Shown here in pieces: positions 6,586 through 12,901 of a stretch of DNA of 12,901 bases. The notes below the pieces were generated by a model, which was given only the letters and a program-made list of their open reading frames with translations, ran no database searches and was not told the DNA's origin. Location: assembly GCA_002293155.1 (NCBI GenBank), contig DBCQ01000015.1:5962-18862 (forward strand). Reading direction: 5' to 3'. Made by a program: the position numbers and the translations under genes. Within the stretch, counting starts at the first letter, position 1, and the number at the start of each line of letters is the position of its first letter. The stretch is from Burkholderiales bacterium UBA954. Lineage in GTDB: Bacteria; Pseudomonadota; Gammaproteobacteria; Burkholderiales; Burkholderiaceae_A.

Positions 6586-7211
6586 CTTGGGTCCAACTTT
6601 AGGGCCAGTCGTCGGGCAATTGGGGCAAAGGTCTTTCGGTGAATTGGCGTTACCCCAAAGGTATCAAGGGCAGCGAGGTGCTGCCGCGTGCCATAACCCG
6701 CATGCCGATCAAAACCATAATCGGGATAGATGCTGTGGAGCCTTCGCATCTCGCAATCGCGCGCTGTCTTGGCCAGAATTGAGGCTGCTGAGATACTGGG
6801 CTCTGTCTGATCACCCTTAATGATTGCTTGTGTGGGATAGGGCCAGGACCAAGGGCCCTCAAAATCACCAGGCGAATGATTTCCATCCACCCGTACAAGA
6901 GGCGTTTGTGTAATCGGCACCCTGTCACCCTCCGAATAACGCCGCAGACAGTCCTCGACCGCCCGAGACATTGCCATGAAGCTTGCACGCAGAATATCAA
7001 AGGCCTCAATCTCGCTCACCGTTGCCCAGCCAATTCCCCAGGCAAGACTCTTCGTCTGAATTAGCGGTGCCAGTCGGTTTCTTTTTGTTTCGGAAATTGA
7101 TTTCGAATCAGCGAGCCCCTCAAGTGGGAGATGCGGATTTAGAATCACCGCGGCCGCGCAGACGGGTCCGGCAAGTGGGCCGCGGCCAGCCTCATCGACC
7201 CCGATATGCAT
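6582..7211 (-). CDS. rnhB: Ribonuclease HII
   Basis: Cleaves the RNA strand of RNA-DNA hybrids and nicks at single ribonucleotides left in DNA; cytoplasmic, metal dependent. From the ATG at 7211 the product has 209 residues, normal for the family. Signatures: VDEAGRGPLAGPV with metal ligands Asp6 and Glu7, LADSKSISETKR, the third ligand in RVDGN (Asp109), IIKGDQTEPSISAASILAKTARD with the fourth ligand Asp152, and YPDYGFDRHAGYGTRQHL. The frame is open to 7325, but those extra 38 residues lie inside lpxB and do not resemble the family. The start overlaps the last 20 bases of lpxB and has no Shine-Dalgarno, so translation probably depends on ribosomes finishing lpxB. The stop overlaps the start of the next gene as ATGA. 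The lpxB-rnhB order is also that of E. coli. Confidence 0.96.
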   Translation of the reverse strand: MHIGVDEAGRGPLAGPVCAAAVILNPHLPLEGLADSKSISETKRNRLAPLIQTKSLAWGIGWATVSEIEAFDILRASFMAMSRAVEDCLRRYSEGDRVPITQTPLVRVDGNHSPGDFEGPWSWPYPTQAIIKGDQTEPSISAASILAKTARDCEMRRLHSIYPDYGFDRHAGYGTRQHLAALDTFGVTPIHRKTFAPIARRLALKLDPR

Positions 7212-8373
7212 GATCAAGTTCAGATGCCAGGATGTCGGCAATTCGATGGGCTGCGCCCTGCCGCAAGCTCTGGTGTAGGCCTGAGAATCGTTCAATAAGA
7301 GCGGCTGATTTCTGGGGCTGATCAAGCCAAGCCAACACCGAATCCTCTAGGGCTTTTGCATTGCATTGGTCTTGAATAAACTCTGGAACCACCTGCTCTT
7401 TTAATAGGATATTCGGCAGGCCAATCATTGAAATCACTGCCCGTCGCTTCATTAATCGATAGGTTAGGTCCGGCACACGATAGCCAATCACCATCGGACG
7501 CTTAAAGAGCGCCGCCTCCAAGGTTGCGGTTCCGCTCGCAACCAAGGCAACATCACAGGCTGCCAGCACAGTATGCGAAATTGGGGTTTCTGAATCTAGG
7601 GGCTGCTCTATCCAGCGCACGCCCGCCTCTCTGGCCGCCTGTATAACGGGTCGTCTGCGCGAGAGCCGATTAAGTAGCCCTGTCATCGCTTGCGAAGCGG
7701 CAGGAACCACGACGTGAGCCCGGGCGGTTAGCGCCATCGCCGCCCCAAAAAATGCCTGACTATTGTGTTGAAGCTCACCGATCCGAGAGCCGGGCATAAC
7801 GGCTACAACAGGTCTTCCGTCATCGGGAACCCCAAGGGCTGCGCGGGCAGCCTTGCGATCGGGCGACTCCGCAATGAGATCGGCAATTGGATGACCAACA
7901 TAAGTCGCCTGCACACCCGTGCCGTTATAGATATCGGTCTCAAAAGGAAAAATACACAGCATGTGATCGACCGCCTGTTGAATCTTACGAATACGCTCTG
8001 GCCTCCAGGCCCAGATCGATGGGCTAATGAGGTGCACCGTTCGCACACCCCTGCCCCGCAGCCTAGCCTCGACCCCAAGGTTAAAGTCAGGCGCATCCAC
8101 ACCAAGAAATACCCGGGGCTGCCATTTATTGGCGTACTCTAAAAGCCAATAGCGCACGGCTAGGATATGCACGAGCTTTGATAGCGCTTCGACATAGCCA
8201 CGAACGGCGAGATCATGACTAGAGAACCAGCACTCCATTCCAATCGCGCTAAGCCTAGGCCCACCAATACCTGCCAACTCCAGCTCGGGCGAGAGCAGAC
8301 GAAGTGTCTTCATCGCATCTGCGGCGATTAAATCTCCAGAGGCCTCACCCGTAACCGCAACGAGACGGCGCAT
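7192..8373 (-). CDS. lpxB: Lipid-A-disaccharide synthase
   Basis: Family GT19 glycosyltransferase that joins UDP-2,3-diacylglucosamine to lipid X (2,3-diacylglucosamine 1-phosphate), making the tetraacyl disaccharide 1-phosphate of lipid A; a peripheral enzyme of the inner membrane. The 393-residue length is normal. Signatures: MRRLVAVTGEASGDLIAADA at the N-terminus, AGIGGPRL, FLGVDAPDFNLGV with the conserved Asp96 used in catalysis, ISPSIWAWRPERIRKI near 117-131, IFPFETDIY, YVGHPIADL, VAVMPGSRIGELQHN and the acceptor-side ASGTATLEAAL. The ATG at 8373 lies 8 bases after the lpxA stop; a GTG at 8379 in the same frame, 2 bases after that stop, is an alternative. The Shine-Dalgarno is weak for both, as expected of tightly coupled genes. 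The 3' end overlaps rnhB by 20 bases. Confidence 0.96.
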   Translation of the reverse strand: MRRLVAVTGEASGDLIAADAMKTLRLLSPELELAGIGGPRLSAIGMECWFSSHDLAVRGYVEALSKLVHILAVRYWLLEYANKWQPRVFLGVDAPDFNLGVEARLRGRGVRTVHLISPSIWAWRPERIRKIQQAVDHMLCIFPFETDIYNGTGVQATYVGHPIADLIAESPDRKAARAALGVPDDGRPVVAVMPGSRIGELQHNSQAFFGAAMALTARAHVVVPAASQAMTGLLNRLSRRRPVIQAAREAGVRWIEQPLDSETPISHTVLAACDVALVASGTATLEAALFKRPMVIGYRVPDLTYRLMKRRAVISMIGLPNILLKEQVVPEFIQDQCNAKALEDSVLAWLDQPQKSAALIERFSGLHQSLRQGAAHRIADILASELDHAYRGR

Positions 8374-8381
8374 CGACACGC

Positions 8382-9179
8382 TTAGCGCACAATGCCGCGG
8401 GTTGACGCAGCAAGAAAGTCAGAAAATAGCGCGATGGCTGCAGCATCTGCGTCACTGGTAGCACCTGTCGATAGTGGATCACCCAGCTGCTCGAGTGCAG
8501 AGGCGAGTGTGCTGCCCGACTTATAAACCAACTTGTAGGCCTTTCTCAGGCTTGCAATCTGGGTTTCGGTAAAGCCACGACGGCGAAGCCCTTCAGTATT
8601 GATGCCGTGTGCCGATGCAGGATTTCCTGTTGCCATTACATAGGGTGGAAGATCCTGCAGCAGGGTTGTTCCAGCACCTGTCATTGCATGGGCGCCAATC
8701 TTTACAAACTGGTGCACGCCCGTGATGCCCCCCAGAATCGCCCAGTCACCGACCACAACATGGCCTGCGAGCTGTGTGGCGTTGGCCATGATGGTGTTGG
8801 AGCCGATCTGGCAATCATGCGCAATATGCACATAGGCCATGATCCAGTTGTTATGCCCTATGCGTGTCACGCCTGTATCCTGAACGGTGCCCAGGTTCAC
8901 GGTACATGACTCACGAAAGGTGTTGCCCTCACCGATCTCTAGCCGCGTAGGCTCGCCTTTATATTTCTTATCCTGTGGCGGCCCGCCGATAACGCAGTGC
9001 GAGTGCACGGTATTGCCTTGGCCCAACTGGGTGTTACCAATAATCTGAGCATAGGCATGAACAATGCACCGCGAGCCCAGTACCGCCTCGGGACCAATAA
9101 TCGCAAAGGGACCAATCTGAACATCCGCAGCAAGCGATGCCTTTGGGTCGACCAAGGCCGTCGGGTGAATGGTTGCCAT
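8382..9179 (-). CDS. lpxA: UDP-N-acetylglucosamine O-acyltransferase
   Basis: First step of lipid A synthesis: transfers a 3-hydroxyacyl chain from acyl carrier protein to the 3-OH of UDP-GlcNAc in the cytoplasm. The 265 residues form a left-handed beta-helix of hexapeptide repeats up to about residue 190 (IHPTALVDPKASLAADVQIG, IGPEAVLGSRCIVH and so on) and a C-terminal helical domain ending STRGIVR. Family marks: IGGPPQDKKYKGEPT, YVHIAHDCQIG with catalytic His121 and neighbour His118, GGITGVHQFVKIGAHAM, and LPPYVMATGNPASAHGINTEGLRRRGF. Aligning outward from the catalytic histidine without gaps puts Ala169 at the position of E. coli Gly173, which sets acyl chain length. It starts 4 bases after the fabZ stop; GAGTAAG upstream is a weak ribosome site. 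LpxA is a homotrimer in known cases. Confidence 0.97.
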   Translation of the reverse strand: MATIHPTALVDPKASLAADVQIGPFAIIGPEAVLGSRCIVHAYAQIIGNTQLGQGNTVHSHCVIGGPPQDKKYKGEPTRLEIGEGNTFRESCTVNLGTVQDTGVTRIGHNNWIMAYVHIAHDCQIGSNTIMANATQLAGHVVVGDWAILGGITGVHQFVKIGAHAMTGAGTTLLQDLPPYVMATGNPASAHGINTEGLRRRGFTETQIASLRKAYKLVYKSGSTLASALEQLGDPLSTGATSDADAAAIALFSDFLAASTRGIVR

Positions 9180-9183
9180 AGAC

Positions 9184-9639
9184 TTACTCTGCTGAGGCCT
9201 TAGTGGGTAGATCTCTCAGCGCACACATTAAATCCGCCTCGGCAGCAACCTGACCCTCCACCATCGCCGTTGCCTTGTACTTCCATAGCAGCCGGGATTG
9301 CCGCTCAATCGAGACATGCAACATCAGAATATCTCCAGGTACGACGGGCTTTTTAAAACGGCAGTTATCAATACCCACAAAAAAGTAAACCGAGTTCTCA
9401 TCTGATTTGCTGCCCATTGTTTTGAATGACAGGATTCCAGCCGCCTGGGCTAAGGCCTCCACAATAAGAACGCCGGGCATAACGGGGTAGTGGGGGAAGT
9501 GGCCGTTGAAGAATTCCTCATTGATGGTGACATTCTTCTGGGCAACAATCCGTTCGCCTACGATTAATTCGTTAACCTTATCGACAAGAAGGAATGGATA
9601 TCGATGGGGAAGCGTGTCGAGAATTTCGCGGATTTCCAT
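9184..9639 (-). CDS. fabZ: 3-hydroxyacyl-ACP dehydratase FabZ
   Basis: Dehydrates 3-hydroxyacyl-ACP to trans-2-enoyl-ACP in type II fatty acid synthesis, thereby competing with LpxA and LpxD for the same hydroxyacyl substrates; cytoplasmic hot-dog-fold enzyme. The 151-residue product starts [20 protein letters not shown]. The catalytic dyad is in [21 protein letters not shown]: His47 and Glu61. Later segments [20 protein letters not shown] and the terminal part [11 protein letters not shown] are typical. The frame is open upstream to 9780 within lpxD, but those residues are unrelated to the family; the ATG at 9639, 16 bases after the lpxD stop, fits. Its Shine-Dalgarno is weak (AAGAAAG). The position between lpxD and lpxA is the common arrangement in proteobacteria. 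Confidence 0.97.
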   Translation of the reverse strand: MEIREILDTLPHRYPFLLVDKVNELIVGERIVAQKNVTINEEFFNGHFPHYPVMPGVLIVEALAQAAGILSFKTMGSKSDENSVYFFVGIDNCRFKKPVVPGDILMLHVSIERQSRLLWKYKATAMVEGQVAAEADLMCALRDLPTKASAE

Positions 9640-9655
9640 AGTGCAATGTCTTTCT

Positions 9656-10702
9656 TTAACTAGATTTCTTCTGAACCTGACGCCGTAATTCGGGAAGGCG
9701 CCGAATAATCGCTGCACTTTTCTCCCAATCGCCTTGGGCCTGCAGCGGATAGACCCCAACATACTTTGCAGCCAGCTCAATGCTTGAGGTCACCAGACTC
9801 ATCGGGCCGATGATGGTGCCTTCTGCAATACTCAGGTGGCCAAGAATTCCAGCCGCACCACCAATCTGACAATAGGCACCAATTGAGGCACTTCCAGCGA
9901 TCCCGACACAAGCGGCAATTGCGGTGTGATCCCCAATCGTGACATTGTGGGCAACCTGAATCTGATTATCGAGCTTTACTCCATTACCGATTACCGTGTC
10001 GTCTAGGGTTCCACGGTCAATGGTGGTGTTGGCGCCGATCTCAACATCATGTCCAATCCGAACGCGTCCAAGCTGCGGGATCTTCAACCACGATCGATCG
10101 GGCTGGGGCGCAAAACCAAAACCATCGGCACCGATTACAGATCCGCTGTGGAGAATCGCTCGCTCACCGATGATGCACTCGTGGTAGACCGTCACATGGG
10201 GATAGAGTAGCGACCCCGACCCGATCTCAACGCCAGCGCCAAGCAGACACCCAGCTCCGATGTCACAGTCGTCCCCAATCACACAACCCGGACCCATCAC
10301 AACGTTTGCTGCAACCCTAACGCGCTTGCCAATGATCACGCTCGGGTCAATTGTGGCTAAAGGATGGATTGCCGTTTCGCCAACGCCGACCTGGCGCTGT
10401 CGCGCAAACAGCCATCCCGCCGCCTTGGCAAAATAGAGATAGGGGTCAGCCGTTTCAATACAGGTGCAGGAGAGCCCCGCCGACTGCGCAAGCTGCGCAT
10501 CCTGCAGAATCAGCAAAGAGGCCTTGGACGCTTTGAGTTGATCATGCAGGCGGGGGTTTGATAGAAAGCTCGCCTCCCCCGGGCCTGCCCGCAGGAGACT
10601 TGCAAAACGAGATACCCGCGTATCTGCATCCCCAACCAATCGGCCACCGAACGCAGAGACCAGATCCTGTGCGGAAGCGCTAGTCTTGAGTGGTGTATCC
10701 AA
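9656..10702 (-). CDS. lpxD: UDP-3-O-(3-hydroxyacyl)glucosamine N-acyltransferase
   Basis: Third step of lipid A synthesis: adds the second hydroxyacyl chain, to the 2-amino group of UDP-3-O-acylglucosamine. The 348 residues comprise an N-terminal uridine-binding domain (to about 105, with [20 protein letters not shown]), a left-handed beta-helix of hexapeptide repeats (about 108-315) and a C-terminal helix ending in [12 protein letters not shown]. The family segments [15 protein letters not shown] and [20 protein letters not shown] are present, with catalytic His252 in the latter. There is no in-frame ATG near the N-terminus: the start is TTG at 10702, with GAGGG 9 bases upstream. It follows skp by 27 bases. 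The TTG start is unusual and the neighbouring skp gene has one too. Confidence 0.95.
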   Translation of the reverse strand: MDTPLKTSASAQDLVSAFGGRLVGDADTRVSRFASLLRAGPGEASFLSNPRLHDQLKASKASLLILQDAQLAQSAGLSCTCIETADPYLYFAKAAGWLFARQRQVGVGETAIHPLATIDPSVIIGKRVRVAANVVMGPGCVIGDDCDIGAGCLLGAGVEIGSGSLLYPHVTVYHECIIGERAILHSGSVIGADGFGFAPQPDRSWLKIPQLGRVRIGHDVEIGANTTIDRGTLDDTVIGNGVKLDNQIQVAHNVTIGDHTAIAACVGIAGSASIGAYCQIGGAAGILGHLSIAEGTIIGPMSLVTSSIELAAKYVGVYPLQAQGDWEKSAAIIRRLPELRRQVQKKSS

Positions 10703-10729
10703 GCGCGGGTTCCCTCGAGCCCGATTGGA

Positions 10730-11266
10730 TTAACGAGCCGCGGAGTTCAGTGACCGAATAACCTTCTCGGTAATGTCGATCTTGGGCGATGCGTAGACCG
10801 CCTCTTGGAAAATAATGTCGTACTTTTCGGCCTCCGCGATCTGACGGATCGCACGATTAGCCCGCTCGATTACGGTGGCCAACTCCTCATTTCTGCGCTG
10901 GTTGAGATCTTCACGAAATTCACGCTGCCTGCGCTGAAGATCTCGCTCCAATTCAGCTGCCTCCCGTTGGCGTTTACTGCGCTCAGACTCCGGCATCACC
11001 GCCGCATCACGCTCGAGCTTAGAGGATGCCTCCTTCAGTTTGGCGGCGGTCTCTTGAAGCCCCTTCTCACGCTTTGCAAATTCCTGCTCAAGCTTTTGCT
11101 GCGATGCCTTCGCAGGCGCAGACTCGCGCAAAATCCGCTCAGTGTTCACGAAACCAATCTTTGAATCCTGGGAAAAGCTGGGACCCGCCCAGAGTAAGGC
11201 GCAGCCGACGATCGCTAGACCCGGGTTTTTAAATGAACGAAGAGCAGATTTCAACTTAAGGCTCAA
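10730..11266 (-). CDS. skp: Skp/OmpH-family periplasmic chaperone
   Basis: Periplasmic holdase that keeps unfolded outer membrane proteins soluble on their way to the Bam complex. The 178-residue precursor has a basic N-terminus and a hydrophobic stretch (GLAIVGCALLWAGPS) forming a signal peptide, with likely cleavage after Ser32 (SFS-QD). The mature part begins DSKIGFVNTERILRESAPA, typical of the family. It then runs through a long Lys/Glu/Arg/Gln-rich coiled coil (about 50-135), which would form the tentacles of the trimer, and ends with a strand-helix part (EAEKYDIIFQEAVYASPKIDITEKVI). The start is TTG at 11266 with GGAG (11274-11277) at 7 nt spacing; there is no ATG nearby. It lies downstream of bamA by 102 bases, as in many proteobacteria, which matches the shared job of the two products. 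Confidence 0.94.
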   Translation of the reverse strand: MSLKLKSALRSFKNPGLAIVGCALLWAGPSFSQDSKIGFVNTERILRESAPAKASQQKLEQEFAKREKGLQETAAKLKEASSKLERDAAVMPESERSKRQREAAELERDLQRRQREFREDLNQRRNEELATVIERANRAIRQIAEAEKYDIIFQEAVYASPKIDITEKVIRSLNSAAR

Positions 11267-11290
11267 AACAAGACTCCAAGGATTTAAGAC

Positions 11291-11312
11291 CCTGATTTTC
11301 GCATGAATCAGG
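11291..11312. other. Stem-loop in the bamA-skp intergenic region
   Basis: Perfect 7-bp inverted repeat CCTGATT (11291-11297) and AATCAGG (11306-11312) with an 8-nt loop. On the plus strand it is followed by ATTTTTC, resembling a terminator for antisense transcription. On the minus strand, the direction of bamA to skp, no U-run follows, so for the operon it is more likely an RNA structure upstream of the skp ribosome site. A second GC-rich imperfect hairpin lies at about 11323-11342. The rest of the 102-base gap shows nothing recognisable. Confidence 0.4.
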
Positions 11313-11368
11313 ATTTTTCAAAGGCAGCCCAGGGGCCGCCCCGAAAAGAGGGCAGAAATGCTTCTAGC

Positions 11369-12901
11369 TTAAAACCCAGTACCGATCTGGAACTGAAGCC
11401 TCTGGGTCTGATCGCCCGTTTCTTTGCGAATCGCGCTGCCCATACTGAGCTTCAAGGGACCCACAGGCGAGAGCCATGACAAGCCAATCCCGATAGAGGC
11501 GCGCAGATCGCCAAACTCGACCTTCTCACTCTCTTGCCAGACTGTTCCCGCATCAATGTAGGTAAATAGTCGAATCGTTCGATCCTGAGCCATCCCAGGC
11601 AAGGGGAAGAGCAGCTCACTATTGAGCACGAGCTTACGGTTACCACCAAGCGAGGAACCATCTGAGTCGCGGGTGCCGATTCCCCCACCCGAGAAGCCTC
11701 GAACCGAACCGATACCACCAACATAGTAGTTCTTAAGGATTGGGTAATCCCGTCCACCAAGGCCTACCCCCCAGCCGATATCGCCGTTTAGGGCCAAGGT
11801 TACGCTACGGGTGAGCGGATAGAAATACTGGTGGCCATAGTTGAGCCTTGCATACTCTAGGGTACCCGCGGGAGTTGCGTAGTCGAAATTCAGATACTGC
11901 TGGCGGCCGCGCGTTGGCGCAATCGCGCTGTCTCGGGAATCCCGCGACCATCCGAGCGTTAACGAATAGGCATCAAGATCGGTGGTGCCGAACCGATTGA
12001 CCTCGGTCTGAATACGAGTAGGCCACAACGAACGGGTTCCGCCGTACTTGCTAAGTTCGTAGTTACCGCCCAGGAAGATACGATCTTCCTCGGTATAGGG
12101 AATGCCGAACCTCGCACCAAGGCCTTGTGAGGTGACGGAGTATTTGTTGGCACTGACGAGTTCGTCCGGCTCAAACTTACGCGTATAGATATCCAGAGAG
12201 CGGCTCACGCCATCATCGGTCCAGTAAGGATCGACGTGGGTTACCGCAAAGGTCTGCCGAAGTTTGCTGCTATTGACCTCAAGAGAGAGGTTTGTGCCAG
12301 TGCCCAGGAAGTTCTGTTGGGTAATCGAGCCTGACAACACCAGGTTATCGGTGCTTGAGAAACCGACACCAAGGGTTAATGCCCCTAAAGGCCGCTCCTC
12401 AACTTTGATATTGACATCCACCTGATCGGGGGTTCCTACAACCGGGGCCGTATCGATGCCGACGTCCTTAAAGTAACCCAGTCGGTCGATTCGGTTGCGT
12501 GAGAGTTTAATTCGGTCGGCGTCATACCAGGAGGCCTCGAACTGACGCATCTCCCTGCGAATCACCTCGTCGCGGGTTTTAGAGTTGCCACTAATGTTGA
12601 TGTTGCGTACGTAGACACGGCGACCTGGATCGACCTGCATCACGAAGGTCACTCGGCGCTTCTCACGATCGATTTCCGGCAGTGGCGTGACACTCGCAAA
12701 CGCGTAACCTAACTCTCCAAGTCGATCATTAATCGATTTGCTGATGTTCTGGAGGCGCTCGTTATTAAAGACTTCGCCTGATTTGATCGTGATTAATTTT
12801 GCGAACTCATCATCACGGCCAAGCATATCGCCCACCAGCTTTACATCCTGGATAACGAACTTCTCGCCTTCATTGATCACGATCGTGATGAATACATCTT
12901 T
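11369..12901 (-). CDS. bamA: Outer membrane protein assembly factor BamA, C-terminal two thirds (5' end beyond the right edge)
   Basis: BamA is the central Omp85 protein that folds and inserts beta-barrel proteins into the outer membrane. The 510 codons present open in the last strand of POTRA3 (KDVFITIVINEGE). They continue with POTRA4 (about residues 15-91 of the fragment, VQDVKLVG-like start through VTFVMQVDPG) and POTRA5 (94-170, YVRNINISGNSKTRDEVIRR to VDVNIKVEE). The 16-stranded barrel follows, from about 172 to the C-terminal Phe. The conserved VRGF of the lid loop is at fragment residues 400-403 (GGIGSVRGFSGGG), and the last strand ends QLRFQ-like with terminal aromatic Phe (QFQIGTGF), the outer membrane beta-signal. 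The loop after VRGF is much shorter than in E. coli. The reading frame is open to base 12901, so the apparent GTG at 12880 is not a start. It is the first gene seen of the leftward lipid A cluster. Confidence 0.97.
   Translation of the reverse strand, partial: KDVFITIVINEGEKFVIQDVKLVGDMLGRDDEFAKLITIKSGEVFNNERLQNISKSINDRLGELGYAFASVTPLPEIDREKRRVTFVMQVDPGRRVYVRNINISGNSKTRDEVIRREMRQFEASWYDADRIKLSRNRIDRLGYFKDVGIDTAPVVGTPDQVDVNIKVEERPLGALTLGVGFSSTDNLVLSGSITQQNFLGTGTNLSLEVNSSKLRQTFAVTHVDPYWTDDGVSRSLDIYTRKFEPDELVSANKYSVTSQGLGARFGIPYTEEDRIFLGGNYELSKYGGTRSLWPTRIQTEVNRFGTTDLDAYSLTLGWSRDSRDSAIAPTRGRQQYLNFDYATPAGTLEYARLNYGHQYFYPLTRSVTLALNGDIGWGVGLGGRDYPILKNYYVGGIGSVRGFSGGGIGTRDSDGSSLGGNRKLVLNSELLFPLPGMAQDRTIRLFTYIDAGTVWQESEKVEFGDLRASIGIGLSWLSPVGPLKLSMGSAIRKETGDQTQRLQFQIGTGF

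Noticed and set aside
7212..7325. Upstream extension of rnhB by 38 residues into lpxB
   Set aside because: The residues are unrelated to RNase HII and coincide with the conserved C-terminal part of lpxB in another frame.
9640..9780. Upstream extension of fabZ by 47 residues into lpxD
   Set aside because: The known FabZ N-terminus is at 9639; the extension is a shadow of the lpxD 3' end.
1..12901. Horizontally acquired island, phage, defence system or CRISPR
   Set aside because: All recognised genes are core housekeeping genes in familiar order; no integrase, transposase, tRNA boundary, direct-repeat array or composition break was seen.

Overview
The window is a gene-dense stretch of conserved chromosome from a Gram-negative bacterium, most likely a betaproteobacterium of the order Burkholderiales. 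The support is gene order (guaB, ratB/rnfH, ratA beside smpB; ppsA divergent from ppsR; a complete bamA-skp-lpxD-fabZ-lpxA-lpxB-rnhB lipid A/outer membrane cluster followed by a SpoU-type methyltransferase), moderate GC content and -10 elements of the TAGAAT type. The family and genus cannot be fixed from the sequence alone. No tRNA, rRNA, CRISPR array, insertion sequence or phage gene was seen, and no gene-free stretch exceeds about 105 bases.

Left part (1-2285): a leftward set ratA > ratB/rnfH > guaB, with guaB running off the left edge, stands back to back with rightward smpB, with only 10 bases between the two start codons. After smpB comes an unrecognised 89-residue membrane protein with a charged helical tail. 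Its stop codon overlaps the stop of ppsA, which comes from the other side.

Middle (2282-5647): ppsA (phosphoenolpyruvate synthase, leftward) and ppsR (its regulatory kinase/phosphorylase, rightward) are divergent across 66 bases. PpsR controls PpsA by phosphorylating a threonine two residues before the catalytic histidine, and that threonine is present here.

Right part (5680-12901): one leftward run, in transcription order bamA (5' end beyond the right edge), skp/ompH, lpxD, fabZ, lpxA, lpxB, rnhB and a TrmH/SpoU-family rRNA methyltransferase. It joins outer membrane protein assembly (BamA, Skp) to lipid A synthesis (LpxA, LpxD, LpxB) and fatty acid elongation (FabZ). FabZ and the Lpx acyltransferases share the hydroxyacyl-ACP pool. 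Spacing is tight, with small overlaps at lpxB/rnhB and rnhB/methyltransferase.

No previously undescribed system is evident; almost everything is core housekeeping. The points most worth a second look are the small membrane protein, a near-identical 16/17-base promoter motif in front of it and (inverted) in front of ppsA, several starts with no Shine-Dalgarno sequence placed a few bases after a -10-like box, two neighbouring TTG starts (skp, lpxD), an alanine at the LpxA acyl-chain ruler position, and a 15-base in-frame duplication in the methyltransferase linker.
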